A stretch of 64,000 nt of DNA from Wuchereria bancrofti (Eukaryota > Nematoda > Chromadorea > Rhabditida > Onchocercidae). Positions 1 through 13,283 of this stretch are shown here, piece by piece. The stretch is from NCBI GenBank assembly GCA_005281725.1, contig SSBO01000003.1, positions 10,351,251-10,415,250 of the forward strand. The letters are read 5' to 3'. The translations under genes were made by a program, and so were the position numbers. Below the pieces are notes generated by a model. That model was given only the letters and a program-made list of their open reading frames with translations. It was not told the origin of the DNA and made no database searches. Position 1 is the first letter of the stretch. Each line of letters begins with the position of its first letter.

Positions 1-3000
1 TATTAAAAAAGTATTGGTTTTTTTTTAAATAATTTTATCTGTTTTTCAAGAATCCCGTCACGTTACTTTGGTATTATTTTAAATTTGATTAGATGGGTTG
101 ATGTGTTTAATGCAACTATTTGTGATTTTATATTTCTAAATTTTGGTGAATTTTAAGATTTTCTAATGAGATTTGAATGTTAGGTTTTTTTCAATTTTAA
201 AAATACCATGTCTCTGTATTTTCAAAGATTAGCCTAATTCGTTTTGGAGAGGGTTTTTTTGTTTCTGTGTTTTCTCAGTTATTTTTTAACTTTTTGGTGT
301 GCGATCTCTTTGATATTCTGTTACTGGTCCCCGGTCTCCTCCCTCTCTCTGTCTTTTTTATCTCGCATTCTTTGGCTATTCTGGCTCGAAGAGCACAGAA
401 GTTTTCCTCATTTTTTCCTATTATTATTGGCATTTTAATTTTAGCATGATTAATTATACCTCCCATCCGTTCGAATTGGTTTTCGGAAAGCTGTTGTAAA
501 ATAATAAGATGATTCTGGTGATGTTTAGTAGAACTATAGGATTCCTGTAATCTAGCTAGTCTTTTTCAGCTTTGATATGATATAAAATTTGATTAGGTAT
601 TTTAGTATAATTAAGTTTTATTGGTCGCTGCCAAATTGTTATTCATGGTATTTAGTAAATTAGAGAAATGCGCAAACAAAAAAACAAAAAAAAGAAAAAA
701 AAAAACGAGAAGGAAAATAGCTTTATAATTAATACATTATATTCATTAGATTTGAACATACTGTATATTTTTTTATATATTATTTGATAAGTTTCGAGTT
801 GGTAGTAATTTTTTGGTTTTCTTTTCACTGTTTCCTCATTTTTGTTCATATAATTTAGTGTGAATTTTTGCACACCAAAGTGTGATTCTAAATGGAATTA
901 ATGGGAGTTCCGGTTCTTCCACTCATTATAATTGATGCTTAATGACTTCCAGCTGCATTGTATCATTTATATGACAATTTTGTAGTATTAATAATGATAT
1001 TTGTCTTTTTTTTATTTATGCATTCAATTTCAACTTATTTTCTTCTGTATGTTTTTCTATCATTCAAATTCATCCATCCATCTTTACAATGACTTTATTA
1101 CTATCATCTCTATTACATGAATGGATTACATAATACTGTATCACATAATGCTGTTTACACGTACATTGTACAAAAAGTCTGATATCAATTGTTTATAAAA
1201 TAAATGATCATATATAAATAAGTTTTGATCAAAATTTATAATTGTTGTAATTTTTATCGGATACAAGAAAAATCTATTTTATAAATAATAATTTTATATC
1301 GTTATCATCAGCAAATGTATCACAGATGTATTAGTCTATTTCACATATGGAAAATATCATTGAAATATTAACTTTTCTATCCTTTTTACAGCATAAAGTA
1401 ATATATAATATAGGAAAATTAAACTGTATGAAAAATATGAATATGAATATGAAAAAAAAAGAAAAAATATCAAACTATCTGAGCAACAAAAGAAAATGTT
1501 TAGTAGCGAAGTGAAATTTTTCATTCTTCGAAAGGGAAAAAAAAAGGAGAAAAATTGTTCCAAATTCAAACCTCCAGCAATAAATTTTACTAGTTAATCG
1601 AAAAATCTAAAATAGTTTGGCTCCTCTTTCAGGATTTTGAAAAAAAAAAAGTAACAATGAATTATTTGTTTGAGAAAGATTAAATGAGCAATAAATATTA
1701 TTGTGAAAGTTGGAATAAATTTAAATATGCCAGTTTTTTTTCGTTTTTTTTTTGATCTTGAATATTAAATTATTCAAGTTTATATATCTATATAATTGAA
1801 TTTTTCGATTTGCACAAAGTAGATTTTTCGCACTTTTTTTCATAAAGAAAGAAAGAACTGATCGTCAGGTAATTATTATTCAGGTAAAATTAGGTAATTA
1901 TATGTTTTCCCCATGGTTAACTGAAATAATTTAGTTGTTTCATTAATACTAATAGTTAAGTAAAGCAAAACTATAATTAATGGAATATACATTGTATTAT
2001 TAATTAAACATTTTAACCAATTAATCTTTCTTATCTCATAAATTTTAGATTGTGATCGAGTTTTTTTTTTTAGAAGAAATAAACGCTGTAAACATCAATA
2101 ATAATTATTACTTTTTAACACATATTCAATTGGTATTAAAATATCAAAATTTAACAGAGGAAAGTAATACTGTTAAATAATTTTCACTCAAAAATACAAG
2201 ATAAAAAATTAAAGAATAGTAAATTTTTATTTTAAAAATAAAAATACCATGAAGATGCAATAAATTATTTTTACCTGCGATTTTTTTTTAAATGAAACTT
2301 TTTCGATCAATAATAATAATAATAATAAATGGTAACAATGGTAATTAATAATTATTATAATTATAAAAATTATGATTTATTTAGAATTTTTTTTCTTAAA
2401 ATTTCGTTATTATTAGAAAATTTTCATAGATAGTATTAGAATATACGCATTATTTTTACGTTTTACTTACAAACATTACTTATTGTTACCTAAAAGTACT
2501 CCGATAATACATTATATTCAATTATGCTATGAAATTTTCATTCTAAATACTTTTTTTTTTTTTGCTTATTTGAAGTGTAAAATTTATTTTTCGAAATCAT
2601 ATTAATGCTATAGAAAGTTATTTTAACCTGCTGAAATGATTTAATCCTTTTATTCATAAATTTTATCAAGAAAATAAAGTTTCATTTAATTAAGAGAATT
2701 TAATTTGTCATTCTCAATGATAAATTAAATATATATATTCAAATTGATAATGAACTAATACCCTATGACATTATGAAATTTGCGCTACTTTGTATTACAT
2801 TTAATATTATTAGAATTTTTTTTTTAGAAATTATTTTTAACATTTTAAAAATTATTACACTAGCAACTATTACTTTTTTATATGATACATATAGCAAAAT
2901 CAAATATCTAATAACAGTAAACATAGAATTCTTATCCAAAAAAAAAAAAAAAAGTGATAATATTTTCAAATGATTGAATAAAATCATTGAATGAATAATT

Positions 3001-3514
3001 TTTTTTTTTTTCATTTTTAAACTCTTTTAATATATATTATTTCATGTAATATTTTAGTAGCAATTCAAATTTATTTCATTTTCATTTTCTTTTACACATT
3101 TAACATTTGCTAACTTTCATTTTTTCTTTCCTTTAAACCATTCTTTTTTTTTCTAGCTATAGTTTTATTTCAAAAAAAATTGTTAAATAAAAATTCGTGA
3201 GCAAAAAAAAAAAGGAAAAACTGGTAGTTATTTAAAGTGTAAAGTTTATTTTTTTTTTTAAAATCATATTAACGCTGTAAAAATTCATTTTAACATGCGG
3301 AAATGATTTAATGCATTAACTTTTATCTTTTCCGCTTTCATTCTTTTCCATCCATCTATTTATCAATAATCCATTAAAATTTTTGCTTTACCATAATTTG
3401 ATTGATAGATATTTTGTATAATATCATATTTTAACATTACGAAAGCAATTTATTATAAACATGTCACATTAATATTTCAATGTTTTATTGCTTTCAGACT
3501 AGAAATTTCAAAAA

Positions 3515-3652
3515 ATGAACAAACATAAACAATGTTAGCATTAGGAAAAAAAATGAATAAACATAAACAATGTTAGCATTAGGAAAAAAATGAATAAACA
3601 TAAACAATGTTAGCATTAGGAAAAAAATGATTAAACATAAACAATTTGGAAA
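3515..3652. repeat. 37-bp tandem repeat, about 3.6 copies
   Basis: The phrase AAACATAAACAATGTTAGC followed by ATTAGG and an A-run recurs with starts near 3515, 3553, 3590 and 3627. The spacing is 38, 37 and 37 bp. The last copy decays into AAACATAAACAATTTGG. The minus-strand open frame here is only the repeat read through. Confidence 0.9.
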
Positions 3653-5781
3653 ACAGTAATTATTGTAAAGAGTTATATAAGTAATTTCAAGTGACAACAT
3701 ATTAATACAAAAGTATAATTAAAGCAAAAGTATATTAAATTAATTAAATTATAATTTCATATCATATTTTCATTTCAATATTTCTAATTTTTATTTAGCA
3801 TGCAGGAGTCAATTCTTAATTTTATCTAATTTTTTGATCAATCAGTTCATGTTTTTTATTTTTTTTCCATTTTATTTTTTTCTTTCAAATAGTATAATTT
3901 TGTATTGAATCTCATGAAATTAGTTATCTGCTAACTTGTTTTTCAAACTTTTTTTTTGATTTGATTTAAAAGAGGGGAAAGTAACAGTGATGTTAAAATG
4001 TTAATATTGAATGATGAAAAATTTTTGAATGTAAAATGATTTGTATTCCTTGCTCTATTTAATGCATTTTTACGAAATAATTTTATATTTGAGATTATCT
4101 ATGTGAGGAAATGAAATGCATAGATTTTTTGTTAAAAGAAGTATTAATATTTGAATATTGATTAATTATTTGATTCCTATCATACAGACAAATTTAAATG
4201 AACAAATTGTGGTTTTATTTATGTTTTCAAAAACACGAAAAAAAAAAATAACACAAATAAATTAAAATTATTGATACTATTTTAGATTTTTAGGATTAGC
4301 TTTGTAATTTTTCATTAGTTGTAAATATTAAGTAAATTTAATATGTTTAAAATTTGATAATAGAATTTTCGACTATTACCTTATGAAATTTCTGAATATT
4401 TTGAATATGTAGTTAAAAATTTTTGAAAATTACTATTTATTATATTTCTATCATTCTTGAATGCATTCGCATATTTTATTATTTTGCTAAAATTTGAAAT
4501 ATACAAAAATATGCTATTCTCTAATAACTTTGAATGTGAAATGTTTTATCGTTTAATTTTTTTGAAATAACTTTGAAACCTTTTATCTAATAACTTTGAA
4601 ATCTTTTATCGTTTATATTAAAAAAAATCATAAATAAAAGACAAAAAAAAAAAAACTATGCATAAAAAAATTTATAAAAAAAAGATCATCTATTACGGTT
4701 TGTTTCAATTTTCAAATATAAAAATTGTAGATATCAAAATTTTTGTGCTGTAATTAATCCTCGATGAATAATTAATTTCTGATAGTAGAAATTAATAAAT
4801 AAACTTTATATATTTGAAATTATAAAAGCAAACATGCATTGTTATTGGTAATTACAATTTATCACTAAAATATTTCAAAGATCAAAGATGACTAATTAAG
4901 TTTATATTTATATTGAAAAATTAGCTATTCTTGCAGTTTATTATGTAGGTATAATGCATTCATAAAATTCATTATATTGTGATTTTTCGAAAATAAAGTT
5001 ATAGGTGAAAGGTCAAGTTTATATTTATATTGAAAGATTCATAAAGAATATAGCTGATTAACAAATTTTTGTTTGAAGTTCGTAGAAAATGTATTACCAC
5101 AGTCATCTGAGCAATGATTTAAAATGCACTTAAGTTAATGAAAAACTTTTTGCAATTTTTTTTTTTTTGTAGTTTTTGTAATGATAGCTGTAAGAGTTAG
5201 CTTCCATATGTAATTGAATTTTGTAAAATATTGTCAAATATTTTTATAATTATCAGTTTATCATCTGATTAAAAAAATTCACAGATTATTTTCACGTTTA
5301 TAATATTTTATAGCATAACATAAAATCAAATTAGAATTATTTTTCTTTAAAGTATTTACATCTTGTGGAAATAAAGAAAGGAACAATGGGAATTTTTTAA
5401 AGTATTAAAGTAGATAAAAAATAAATTTTAAAGTATTAAAATAGATTTAAAATATTAAAATAGGAAATAGCATCTTTCATTATATCTTACCAAATTACTT
5501 TATTTATTTCAGCAAATGAAATCGTTTTATTGATTATTGTAAAAAAAAGACGATATGAATGAAACTCATATTAAAACTGAAAGCATCTAGCAAAAATCTA
5601 AATATCTTATCATTCGGCAATATCATTGGGGACATCTCATAATATTGAACCTGATTTTCTTTAATTTTAAATTCAATTGATTTTATAATTATTACATAAA
5701 TCCTAGTGGGTTATTAAAATAATTTACTCATTGTTAATCGATCAATTTGCATGAATTATGCGATTTTCCATTCTCAGCGGA

Positions 5782-6182
5782 TATTCCTAGATCATCATCA
5801 CATTATTATTAATATTATCATTATTATTATCAATACTATTATTATCATTAACAACTGTCATCACTATCATCACCAATCATCGTCATCATCGTCATCAATC
5901 ATCATCATCATCATCATTAGATTATCATCATCAACCATCATCATCATTATTATTATCGTCATCAATCATCATTATCACTATCATCATCATTATCATCATC
6001 AGTCATCATTATCATCATCGTCATCAATCATCATCATTATTATTATCATCATCAGTCATCACCATCATTATTATTGTCATCATCAATCATCATTATCATC
6101 ATCACTATTATTATTATTATTATCATCATCACTATCAATCGTCACTATCACCAATCATTGTCATTATTATTACCATTATCAA
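5782..6182. repeat. ATC/ATT trinucleotide tract
   Basis: About 400 bp of imperfect (ATC)n and (ATT)n, interrupted by GTC and ACT triplets. Because it is a trinucleotide tract it stays open in several frames and yields Ile/His/Ser-only polypeptides. These have no coding character and are not annotated as genes. Confidence 0.92.
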
Positions 6183-7714
6183 GCCTTTGCATTTGTCATA
6201 AAAATTGTTATATTAAATTATTTTTGGCTTACCACAAGAAGAGAGTTTTTTTTTCTCTTCTCATTTTTTCTTTCTTTTTTCTTCAACTATTCAAACTTTT
6301 TGACAGCATAATAAAATCATTGATTATAGGCTTTTTTTTCCTTTTCTTTTTACAATTTATTTTCTTGCACTTTAGGTAAGTTTTTATTTTTTTTAATAGA
6401 AAATATGATTGTGCGCAATTTTTATGGCTTATTATATAAATGCTTGTCTAATAAATAAAATTAATCGCTTTAGTGCTTATATAATGTGGTAGAATTAATT
6501 TTGAAATTTCTATTTCAAATAATTGAAAATTTTCAAAATAATGTAGGAAAATTTTGGCTTTTTTTTTTGGTGTGAAGAATTGCAACCGGAAATTGAAGAA
6601 AGGAATAAACAACGAAAAAAAAAGTAGGAAAGAGAGAAAGAGAAAGAAAGAAAAAAATATTCATTATTGAGAAGTTAACTATATTTTATTTTACGGTCTA
6701 ATAAATTACATTGAGCAGCTTTTTCCTTTCTCTTTTATGCCTTTTTTTTTCAATATATTGATCAAAGATCATATGAAGTTTATATATTGGTCGAAAGCTA
6801 CATAACAAAATTGTCTTAAATTAAGAAAATTACAAGTTATAACTTAAAGTAACACATGAATGTACAGTTTTTTGCTGTTGATAATATTGTTGCTGATAAT
6901 TAATGCTATATTTTAATATTCAATTCTTGTTTACAAACTGGATTCTAATTTAAAATTTGGGATTAAAATTTGTGCTGCATTTAAAAAAATTGATAAGAAT
7001 TTTTTTTTTCAATTTCAAAAAGAAATTTATTCTTTTTTCAAATATATGCTTCAATCTTTTTTTTTTTCATTCGTAAAATTCATGATTATATTGGATCATT
7101 TCGAATATTAAATTTTTTAGCACTTTTAATATTTAATATATTTCATCATCATACTAATTTAAGCATGATATAATCTTAAGTTCTATGAAGAAATTGTCAT
7201 AAACAAGAAGGAAGAATTATTGTGCAAAATAATGATGTTAATAATAATTAATAATAATAAGTGTAATAGTAATAATAAGGATAACGAAAAAAAAAAGCTT
7301 ATTTGACTGCTTTACTATCATTTGTAGGTTAAACCAAATGACCTCAAAGAAAAACATATAGTTAAAGCACTTTCAAAATGTCAAAATAGAAGCGAAAAAA
7401 AAAATGATACGTTCCTTTAGGAACAAAAAAATGAATTTATCAATGATTAATATAATATACATTATTTATTAATGAAATTCATAATTATTTAATTAATTAG
7501 TAATTGAATATTGCTATGGTAATTATAACTCAAAAAAATTGATTAATTCTCGAAAATATGCAACTGAACTGCCTGATATCAAGTAATTATGGTGAATTAT
7601 TTAATTTTGTCTAATAACTAATTTTATAATAAGCTTAAAATCTTTTAAAAAATGAAAATTTGGCTTTATTGCTTAATAAATATATAGTATTTTTTATATG
7701 TCCTTTTTATACAT

Positions 7715-7805
7715 TATTATTATTACTGTTAATATTATTATTATTACTGTTATTACTAATATTATTATTATTATCACTATTATTATTATTATTATTATTA
7801 ATATT
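7715..7805. repeat. ATT trinucleotide tract
   Basis: Imperfect (ATT)n with a few ACT triplets. It explains the Ile-rich open frame on the + strand here. Confidence 0.85.
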
Positions 7806-8024
7806 GTTACTATCAGACTCTATTATTCTTTATTAAAGAGTATTATTTTAAAAAAAAAAAATAAATTCTATGTTTTATAATGTTTGATGTTAAAATGAGT
7901 CAAAACAAAAACAGCCTCAAAGGCTTTTTCTCCTTCTTCTCATATTATATGACGATTTGGCCAATTGTTGCTTGGATGCCAATATTATATTTCAACTAAG
8001 TATTAATTGCTTTACTAATTATTA

Positions 8025-8082
8025 AGAGAGCAGGGAGAGAGAAAGAGAAAGAGAAAGAGAGACAGAGAGAGAGAGAAAAAAA
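8025..8082. repeat. GA-rich purine tract
   Basis: An imperfect (GA)n run lies about 100 bp upstream of the first coding exon of the EF-hand gene. A comparable GAGAGGGAGA tract occurs near 63.49 kb. Confidence 0.8.
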
Positions 8083-8182
8083 TGGAGGAAAGATGTGAGG
8101 AAACTATTTCAAACTAAATTGTAATATTTTCAAATCTTTTCAAGCTAAAACCAATATGCTCTAAATACAAGCTGCAAGACAA

Positions 8183-11100
8183 ATGAACAACAGACGCCGC
8201 TCAGCTGGTTATACCGAGAAGCTAAAATGCGCTCTAAACGCATTGACAAGTAAGGTTAATGAAATAATTATAACAAAAATTAAATAATTTATCAATTATC
8301 CAAAAAATTACTCTTTAAATGTTATAAGAAGTAAGTTGTGATTTAATTATTATTTTATAATTTTAGTTAGAGTTATTTAATTTAAAGGAAAAATGAAGGA
8401 ACATAATTGTGTTATTAACTTTAAAAATTTCCTCAAATTTATATTTTTAGATAATTTTTTTTTAGGTAATTACAAAAGTTTTTTTTGCATTCTTATTAAT
8501 ATAAGGTGTAAAATGTAGGATTCTAATTTTCAAGATTCTAATTTTGGATAGCAACCTATCTGCTTGATAATTTTGAAATTTTAAACGAAATATTAGCTTT
8601 AGAACCTGCCTAACTTTGATTTTTCAATTTTTGATGAGAATTTTAAGACCATTCTTTTGCCTTAATTAGCATAAAAGAAAAGAAAAAGCGATAATAAAAA
8701 ATTGTGATATTTAATGGGCAATTTTCTTTTTGGAAATTATTATTTTCTTGCATTAAAAATTGACTGGAAAAAAAATTTTTTTCAATTATTTTCCTTAAAA
8801 ATTTGTTAAAATTTGCATTTCAAAATCATAAAAAAAATTTTTCATACTTCAATTTGCACAGAAATATTCGACAGTTCAGAAAAAAAGGAAGCAAAAAAAA
8901 GGGGAAAAATTTTGATTTAGAAAAAAAAAAGCAATAATATGTAATTGCTTTCATTCTATTTGCATTTTATTTCCATTTTAAAAACTTACAAACTTTGCTC
9001 ATACATTTTTTCACAGCAATAAAAGTGACCGAAAGAATTTTAAAAAGTTGTAAAATTAAACTTTTAAAACTCAAACTTTGTTCTTTTTAGCTTTAAATAT
9101 AACTTATCACAATGTGTAGTTTTATATTCTTAAAGGAGGAGGGGGGGGAGGAGGGGGTAGGTGAGGATTTTATGGTAAACAAGCAGCTGTTTCTAGCAGT
9201 TTTTCTGCCTGTTTTTTGTTTTTTTTTTTTCTTTTTAAAAATTTCATATATTCAATTTTTTCTTTGTTATTTACTTATTTCATACTTATTTATAATTTAT
9301 TTATTGTATTTTTCCTATTAAATGTTAGCTTATTCATATGTTTATTGGTAAAAAAAAAAAAATTTAGATAATGTTAATCATATTACTTTCCAAAAATTTC
9401 ACTTAATAGAATAAATTCAAGTGTATGTTAATTTATATGAAATTTAATTAATTAATTGATCTAATCGATTGATATATTGCTGATATGATTGATGATATAA
9501 AATAAGTTATCCATTTTATTAACATATCTTTTCATATTCTTATTTTATATGATATTTTGAGTGAAATAGCCAAATAATATTAATAATAATAGTAATAATA
9601 ATGATAATAATATTAATAATAATAACAGTAATAATAATAATAAAGTAATAATCATTATTATATAATCCTCATTTCTCTACTCTTTATCCTTCTACTTTTT
9701 TCCTCCTTCTCTGTCTCCCTCTTTTTCCTCATTTTTTATTATCATTGATAAAGATGAAAAATGAAAGATTAATTTTTTAAAGGAATTATTTGCATCAATA
9801 TTGTTTCTTTCACAAAGTATAAATTCTACATCAATTTTAATCGACTAATATTTCTATAATTTAGTACTGAAATTATTTAATATTTAAAATTTTTCATTTG
9901 CACAATAAAAAGGAGATAAAAACAATGTAATGTTTGAAAATTAACAATTTCCAAATTGAAATATCAGTTATTTCTTTGACCATTTGAATACTACTATTTA
10001 ATTTCATTAGCACAGAATTTAACAAACTTGTTATCAATTTATATAACTTTCTCATTTATTATATTTTAATAATGATAATGAAGAAAAATTTTTACACTTT
10101 TAAAACATAACTTTTATAAACTAATAAGTTAAAAATGAACATTCATAATTAATTCATGCAAAAATATAACACTTTACCAAAATGAAGAAAAAAAGTTTGA
10201 AAATTTCACTTTGGAACAAAATTAAAATGGCGAAATTAATAAAAGTTATAATTAGTAACAGTTTTCAATTTATTTTTGACTTTGAAATTGATTTTAATCA
10301 TAAATTTAAACATGGGTCTTTATGAAAATCCAACAGAATAAAAATCGTTGAAATTTAAGGATGGCATTTATTTACAAATATATGCAAATAAATTAATTTC
10401 AAAATATTCCAACCATTTTAATTTAATTAATCGTCTTAATTATCTTACAATCATCTTAATTAATCGCCTTCATCACTTTAATTAATTAATTAATTAATCG
10501 CCCATTCAATAATCAGATTTTGAAATAATCAATTTATCGACTAAATCAATTAAACAATCACATCTATTTATTTGTTCATTTAATGAAATAAACAATTTCT
10601 CAAACAAAAATTAATAATTTTGTAACATTTTTTGCTTAAAAAGTTAAAAAAAAAAAAGCATTTCTATTTCTAATCTCTCTCGGGAAATTATTGGTTAAGC
10701 AATTTATCTCTTCAAATTTTACAAGCATGAATAAGAATGAATTGAAAATTGAGAAAAAAAATTCGAACAAAATGCTTTAAATTTTTTTTTTTTTCTTCAA
10801 AAACTTTCCAAGAATATTTTCTTCAATCATAAAAATTTTTTCTTTTTCAATAATAATAGAAAGAAAAAAGAGGAAAAAAACGATTTTTAAATAGTCACAA
10901 GTTGGTTATTTTCTTTCTTATTGCTACATCAGTACAACATTTTTGAAACTTTTTCAAATTTATCATTTTGACAAATTTTAAAAAAATTCCAAAATGGAAA
11001 AAAAATTTTTTTTTGAAATTTTTTAAGACATATTTATATGTTAGTTAATACTTTGCTATTTATTTAACAATTATCATAGCAATTATCGCCATTTTTTTTT

Positions 11101-12925
11101 TTTTAAATTGTTTTTATTAATTTTGAACAATTGTTTTACTTTACTTATGAATTATTACAGTAATTAATTTTTATTTTTAATATTATTGTCAATTTTGTGG
11201 TTTATTTATATTTGATAATAAATTTTTTCCTATTTTATAATTTCAGAAAACGATATGGAAGTGAGTAAGCATTATGAACAAACAACAATTCGGCCTAATT
11301 TGAGCTCTGTATCATTTTGCATGAATCATTTTTTCATATTATTTTTTTATTCTTTAATTAATATCAATCTATAAAGTTTTTCTTTTTTTAATCGTTTTAA
11401 ATTTGTACCAAAAAAAAAAGAAGAAGCATACTATGTAATAATTTCACTAATAAATAAGTATCGTATAATATTTTTTTTTTCTAAGCAGAAATTAAATTAT
11501 TAAATAAAATACAGATGATGAATGATGTAGAAAATGTATTAGTCGAATAAAATATATGGTTATTAATACTATTTAATAAGTTTCATAATTTATATTAATA
11601 AAAATTAATAAATAATATGAAAACATAAAAAGAACTAGTCAATTTGTATTTAATAATTTTACTCAATTTAAAAATTTACATATGAAATTATTTTTGATAT
11701 GAGAAAAAGATGAAATGTGGAAATAATACTTCTTTTTTCTAATGTTTAAGTTTAACCAAAAATTAGTAGTAAAATTGTCATAAAAAAAAAAAAAAGAGAA
11801 ATGATGAATTTCAGATTTTACCAGGACAACATTTTACAGCTAGTGAATTGCGAGCTCTTTATAGAGCATTTAAAGATACGCTACCTATTTGTCGAGATTC
11901 ATTCCGTGATATATATGCTAATATTTTTCCTCACGGTGATGCGGAACAATTTGCTGATTTGATATTTGATAGTATCGTATGTCAACATACCGAATGTGTC
12001 ACATTTACGGTAATTTATTTTTACGTCAACACGGTAGTTTATTTTTACGTTTTTAAATTGTTTTTAAATTTAATTACTTATTGTTTAAAATTTACTTATT
12101 TATTGTTTACTTGTGTGTAATATTTCATCTTATTATGCAAATACTTTTTTGATTTAGATTTTTAATTATAATTGCAGGACTTCGTTGGTGTATGCTCAAC
12201 TTTGCTCAGGGGAACAATAGAGGAAAAATTAAATTGGATCTACAAATTATATGATCCCAAAAATACTGGTAAAATTGGATGGGAACGAATTTTTAGGATT
12301 ATCACTGCTATTGATGACTTAATTGGTTAGACTTTGAAAAAAAAAAAATTTCTTTTTAATGGATTCGAAAAAATATAAATTTGAAAAGGGATGATAACAC
12401 TTTGCTCTTATATCATATAATATAACTGTAGCAGTTTATTTTTAGCAATTATAAGACATTCAAAATGAAATTATACAATGTCAATAATATCAAAAAAAAG
12501 AAAAGAAAAAAATACAATTCAGGAACCAAAGCAATTCCAATAGTATCACCGGATCAGCGAGTAGAACAAGCTCGACAAATTGTACAGGTAGACATGCGTT
12601 GCTACATATTTATCGTAATTTATTTTAAATTTAGTAAAATATCTTTTAAAAGAAGATTTAACTTTTGCTTCAGTAATATTGAACAACAGAAATAGAGCTG
12701 ACCATCCACTGCTAAAAATTAGCTTTCGATTTAGTTCAGATCAAGAAGAGATTCTAGAAAAAAAAAAAATATTCAAATTTTCTGATGCTTGAATTTCTAG
12801 CATTTCAGAAGTTTGATCATGAAAATAAAGGTTGGATATCACGGGAAGATTTTATGACAGTGTGCAGCCAGGATGAACGAATTCTTCAGTCAATTTCAAC
12901 ACTCTGCTCATCAATTATGATATAA
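8183..12925 (+). CDS. KChIP/neuronal-calcium-sensor-like EF-hand protein
   Basis: Six exons give a phase-consistent 201-aa protein: 8183-8249, 11247-11260 (14 nt only), 11815-12009, 12178-12325, 12523-12587 and 12809-12925. It resembles Kv-channel-interacting proteins and other neuronal calcium sensors along most of its length: LYRAFKDTLP, IYANIFPHGDAEQFADLIFD, FVGVCSTLLRGTIEEKLNWI and a C-terminal QDERILQSIST. Family members bind calcium and regulate channels or other membrane partners. Here the loops look eroded. Loop 3 (DPKNTGKIGWER) and loop 4 (DHENKGWISRED) lack several side-chain ligands, including the usual Glu at position 12. The protein may therefore be a calcium-insensitive relative. 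There is no N-terminal MG myristoylation start; the N-terminus is basic (MNNRRRSAGYTEK). Exon 1 and the 14-nt exon 2 are the least certain parts because intron 1 is 3 kb long. Confidence 0.82.
9585..9650. repeat. AAT trinucleotide tract inside intron 1 of the EF-hand gene
   Basis: Imperfect (AAT)n with AGT and GAT interruptions. It is one of many such tracts in the window; others lie at 22400-22480, 44660-44765, 60890-60905 and 61225-61268. Confidence 0.85.
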
Positions 12926-13283
12926 ATAGCAGATGGTATGCCAGGAAAATAAAAATGAAATATAAAATGTTTACAAACATCATACTGTTAGCAATCAATG
13001 TTTTTTAAAAAAGAAAAAATGGATAAAAACAAAGAAATTAAAGAATCTTTAGCACTCAAGCAAATCATATGCTTAGCCAAGCTTCTAGATTACATGATGA
13101 CAGAATAATTGTATTTCTCCCTGCTTATGATATCAAGCAATTTACAAATAACGGAATGATAGAAAAGTGAGAAACAAAGTGTTACTAAGTACTCAAAATT
13201 TTCGATCAACAGAATCTACTCCATTCATATATGTTCTGTAAACCGATAAATTTGAACTTTATGGCTCAAAATAATGCCATAAT
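12926..13283. other. convergent intergenic spacer
   Basis: About 360 bp between the ends of two convergent genes. It carries the AATAAA of the left gene. I see no coding segment here and no canonical AATAAA for the right-hand (minus) gene. Confidence 0.6.
12948..12953 (+). terminator. AATAAA polyadenylation signal of the EF-hand gene
   Basis: A canonical AATAAA lies 23 bp after the stop codon of the EF-hand gene. This close placement supports the final exon model. Confidence 0.55.

Larger units (their letters stand above)
1..8182. other. gene-poor A+T-rich stretch
   Basis: I see no exon chain that I can support on either strand. The open frames here are short and hydrophobic or low-complexity, as expected by chance in poly-T and ATC-rich DNA. 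The stretch holds a 37-bp tandem repeat near 3.5 kb, a long ATC/ATT trinucleotide tract near 5.8-6.2 kb, an ATT tract near 7.7 kb and a GA-rich tract near 8.03 kb. It may include the promoter and 5' untranslated region of the EF-hand gene that begins at 8183. Confidence 0.6.

Noticed and set aside
244..466. Overlapping hydrophobic open frames on both strands
   Set aside because: Three mutually overlapping frames in a T-rich tract; no splice chain, no conservation cue and no recognisable domain.
5751..6311. 186-codon open frame on the + strand
   Set aside because: It is an ATC/ATT microsatellite translated as Ile, His and Ser runs; no initiation context or splice signals.
8196..8215. CGCTCAGCTGGTTATACCGA resembles a tRNA D-arm
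   Set aside because: There is no B box or acceptor stem, and the segment fits better as the first coding exon of the EF-hand gene with a GTAAGG donor.
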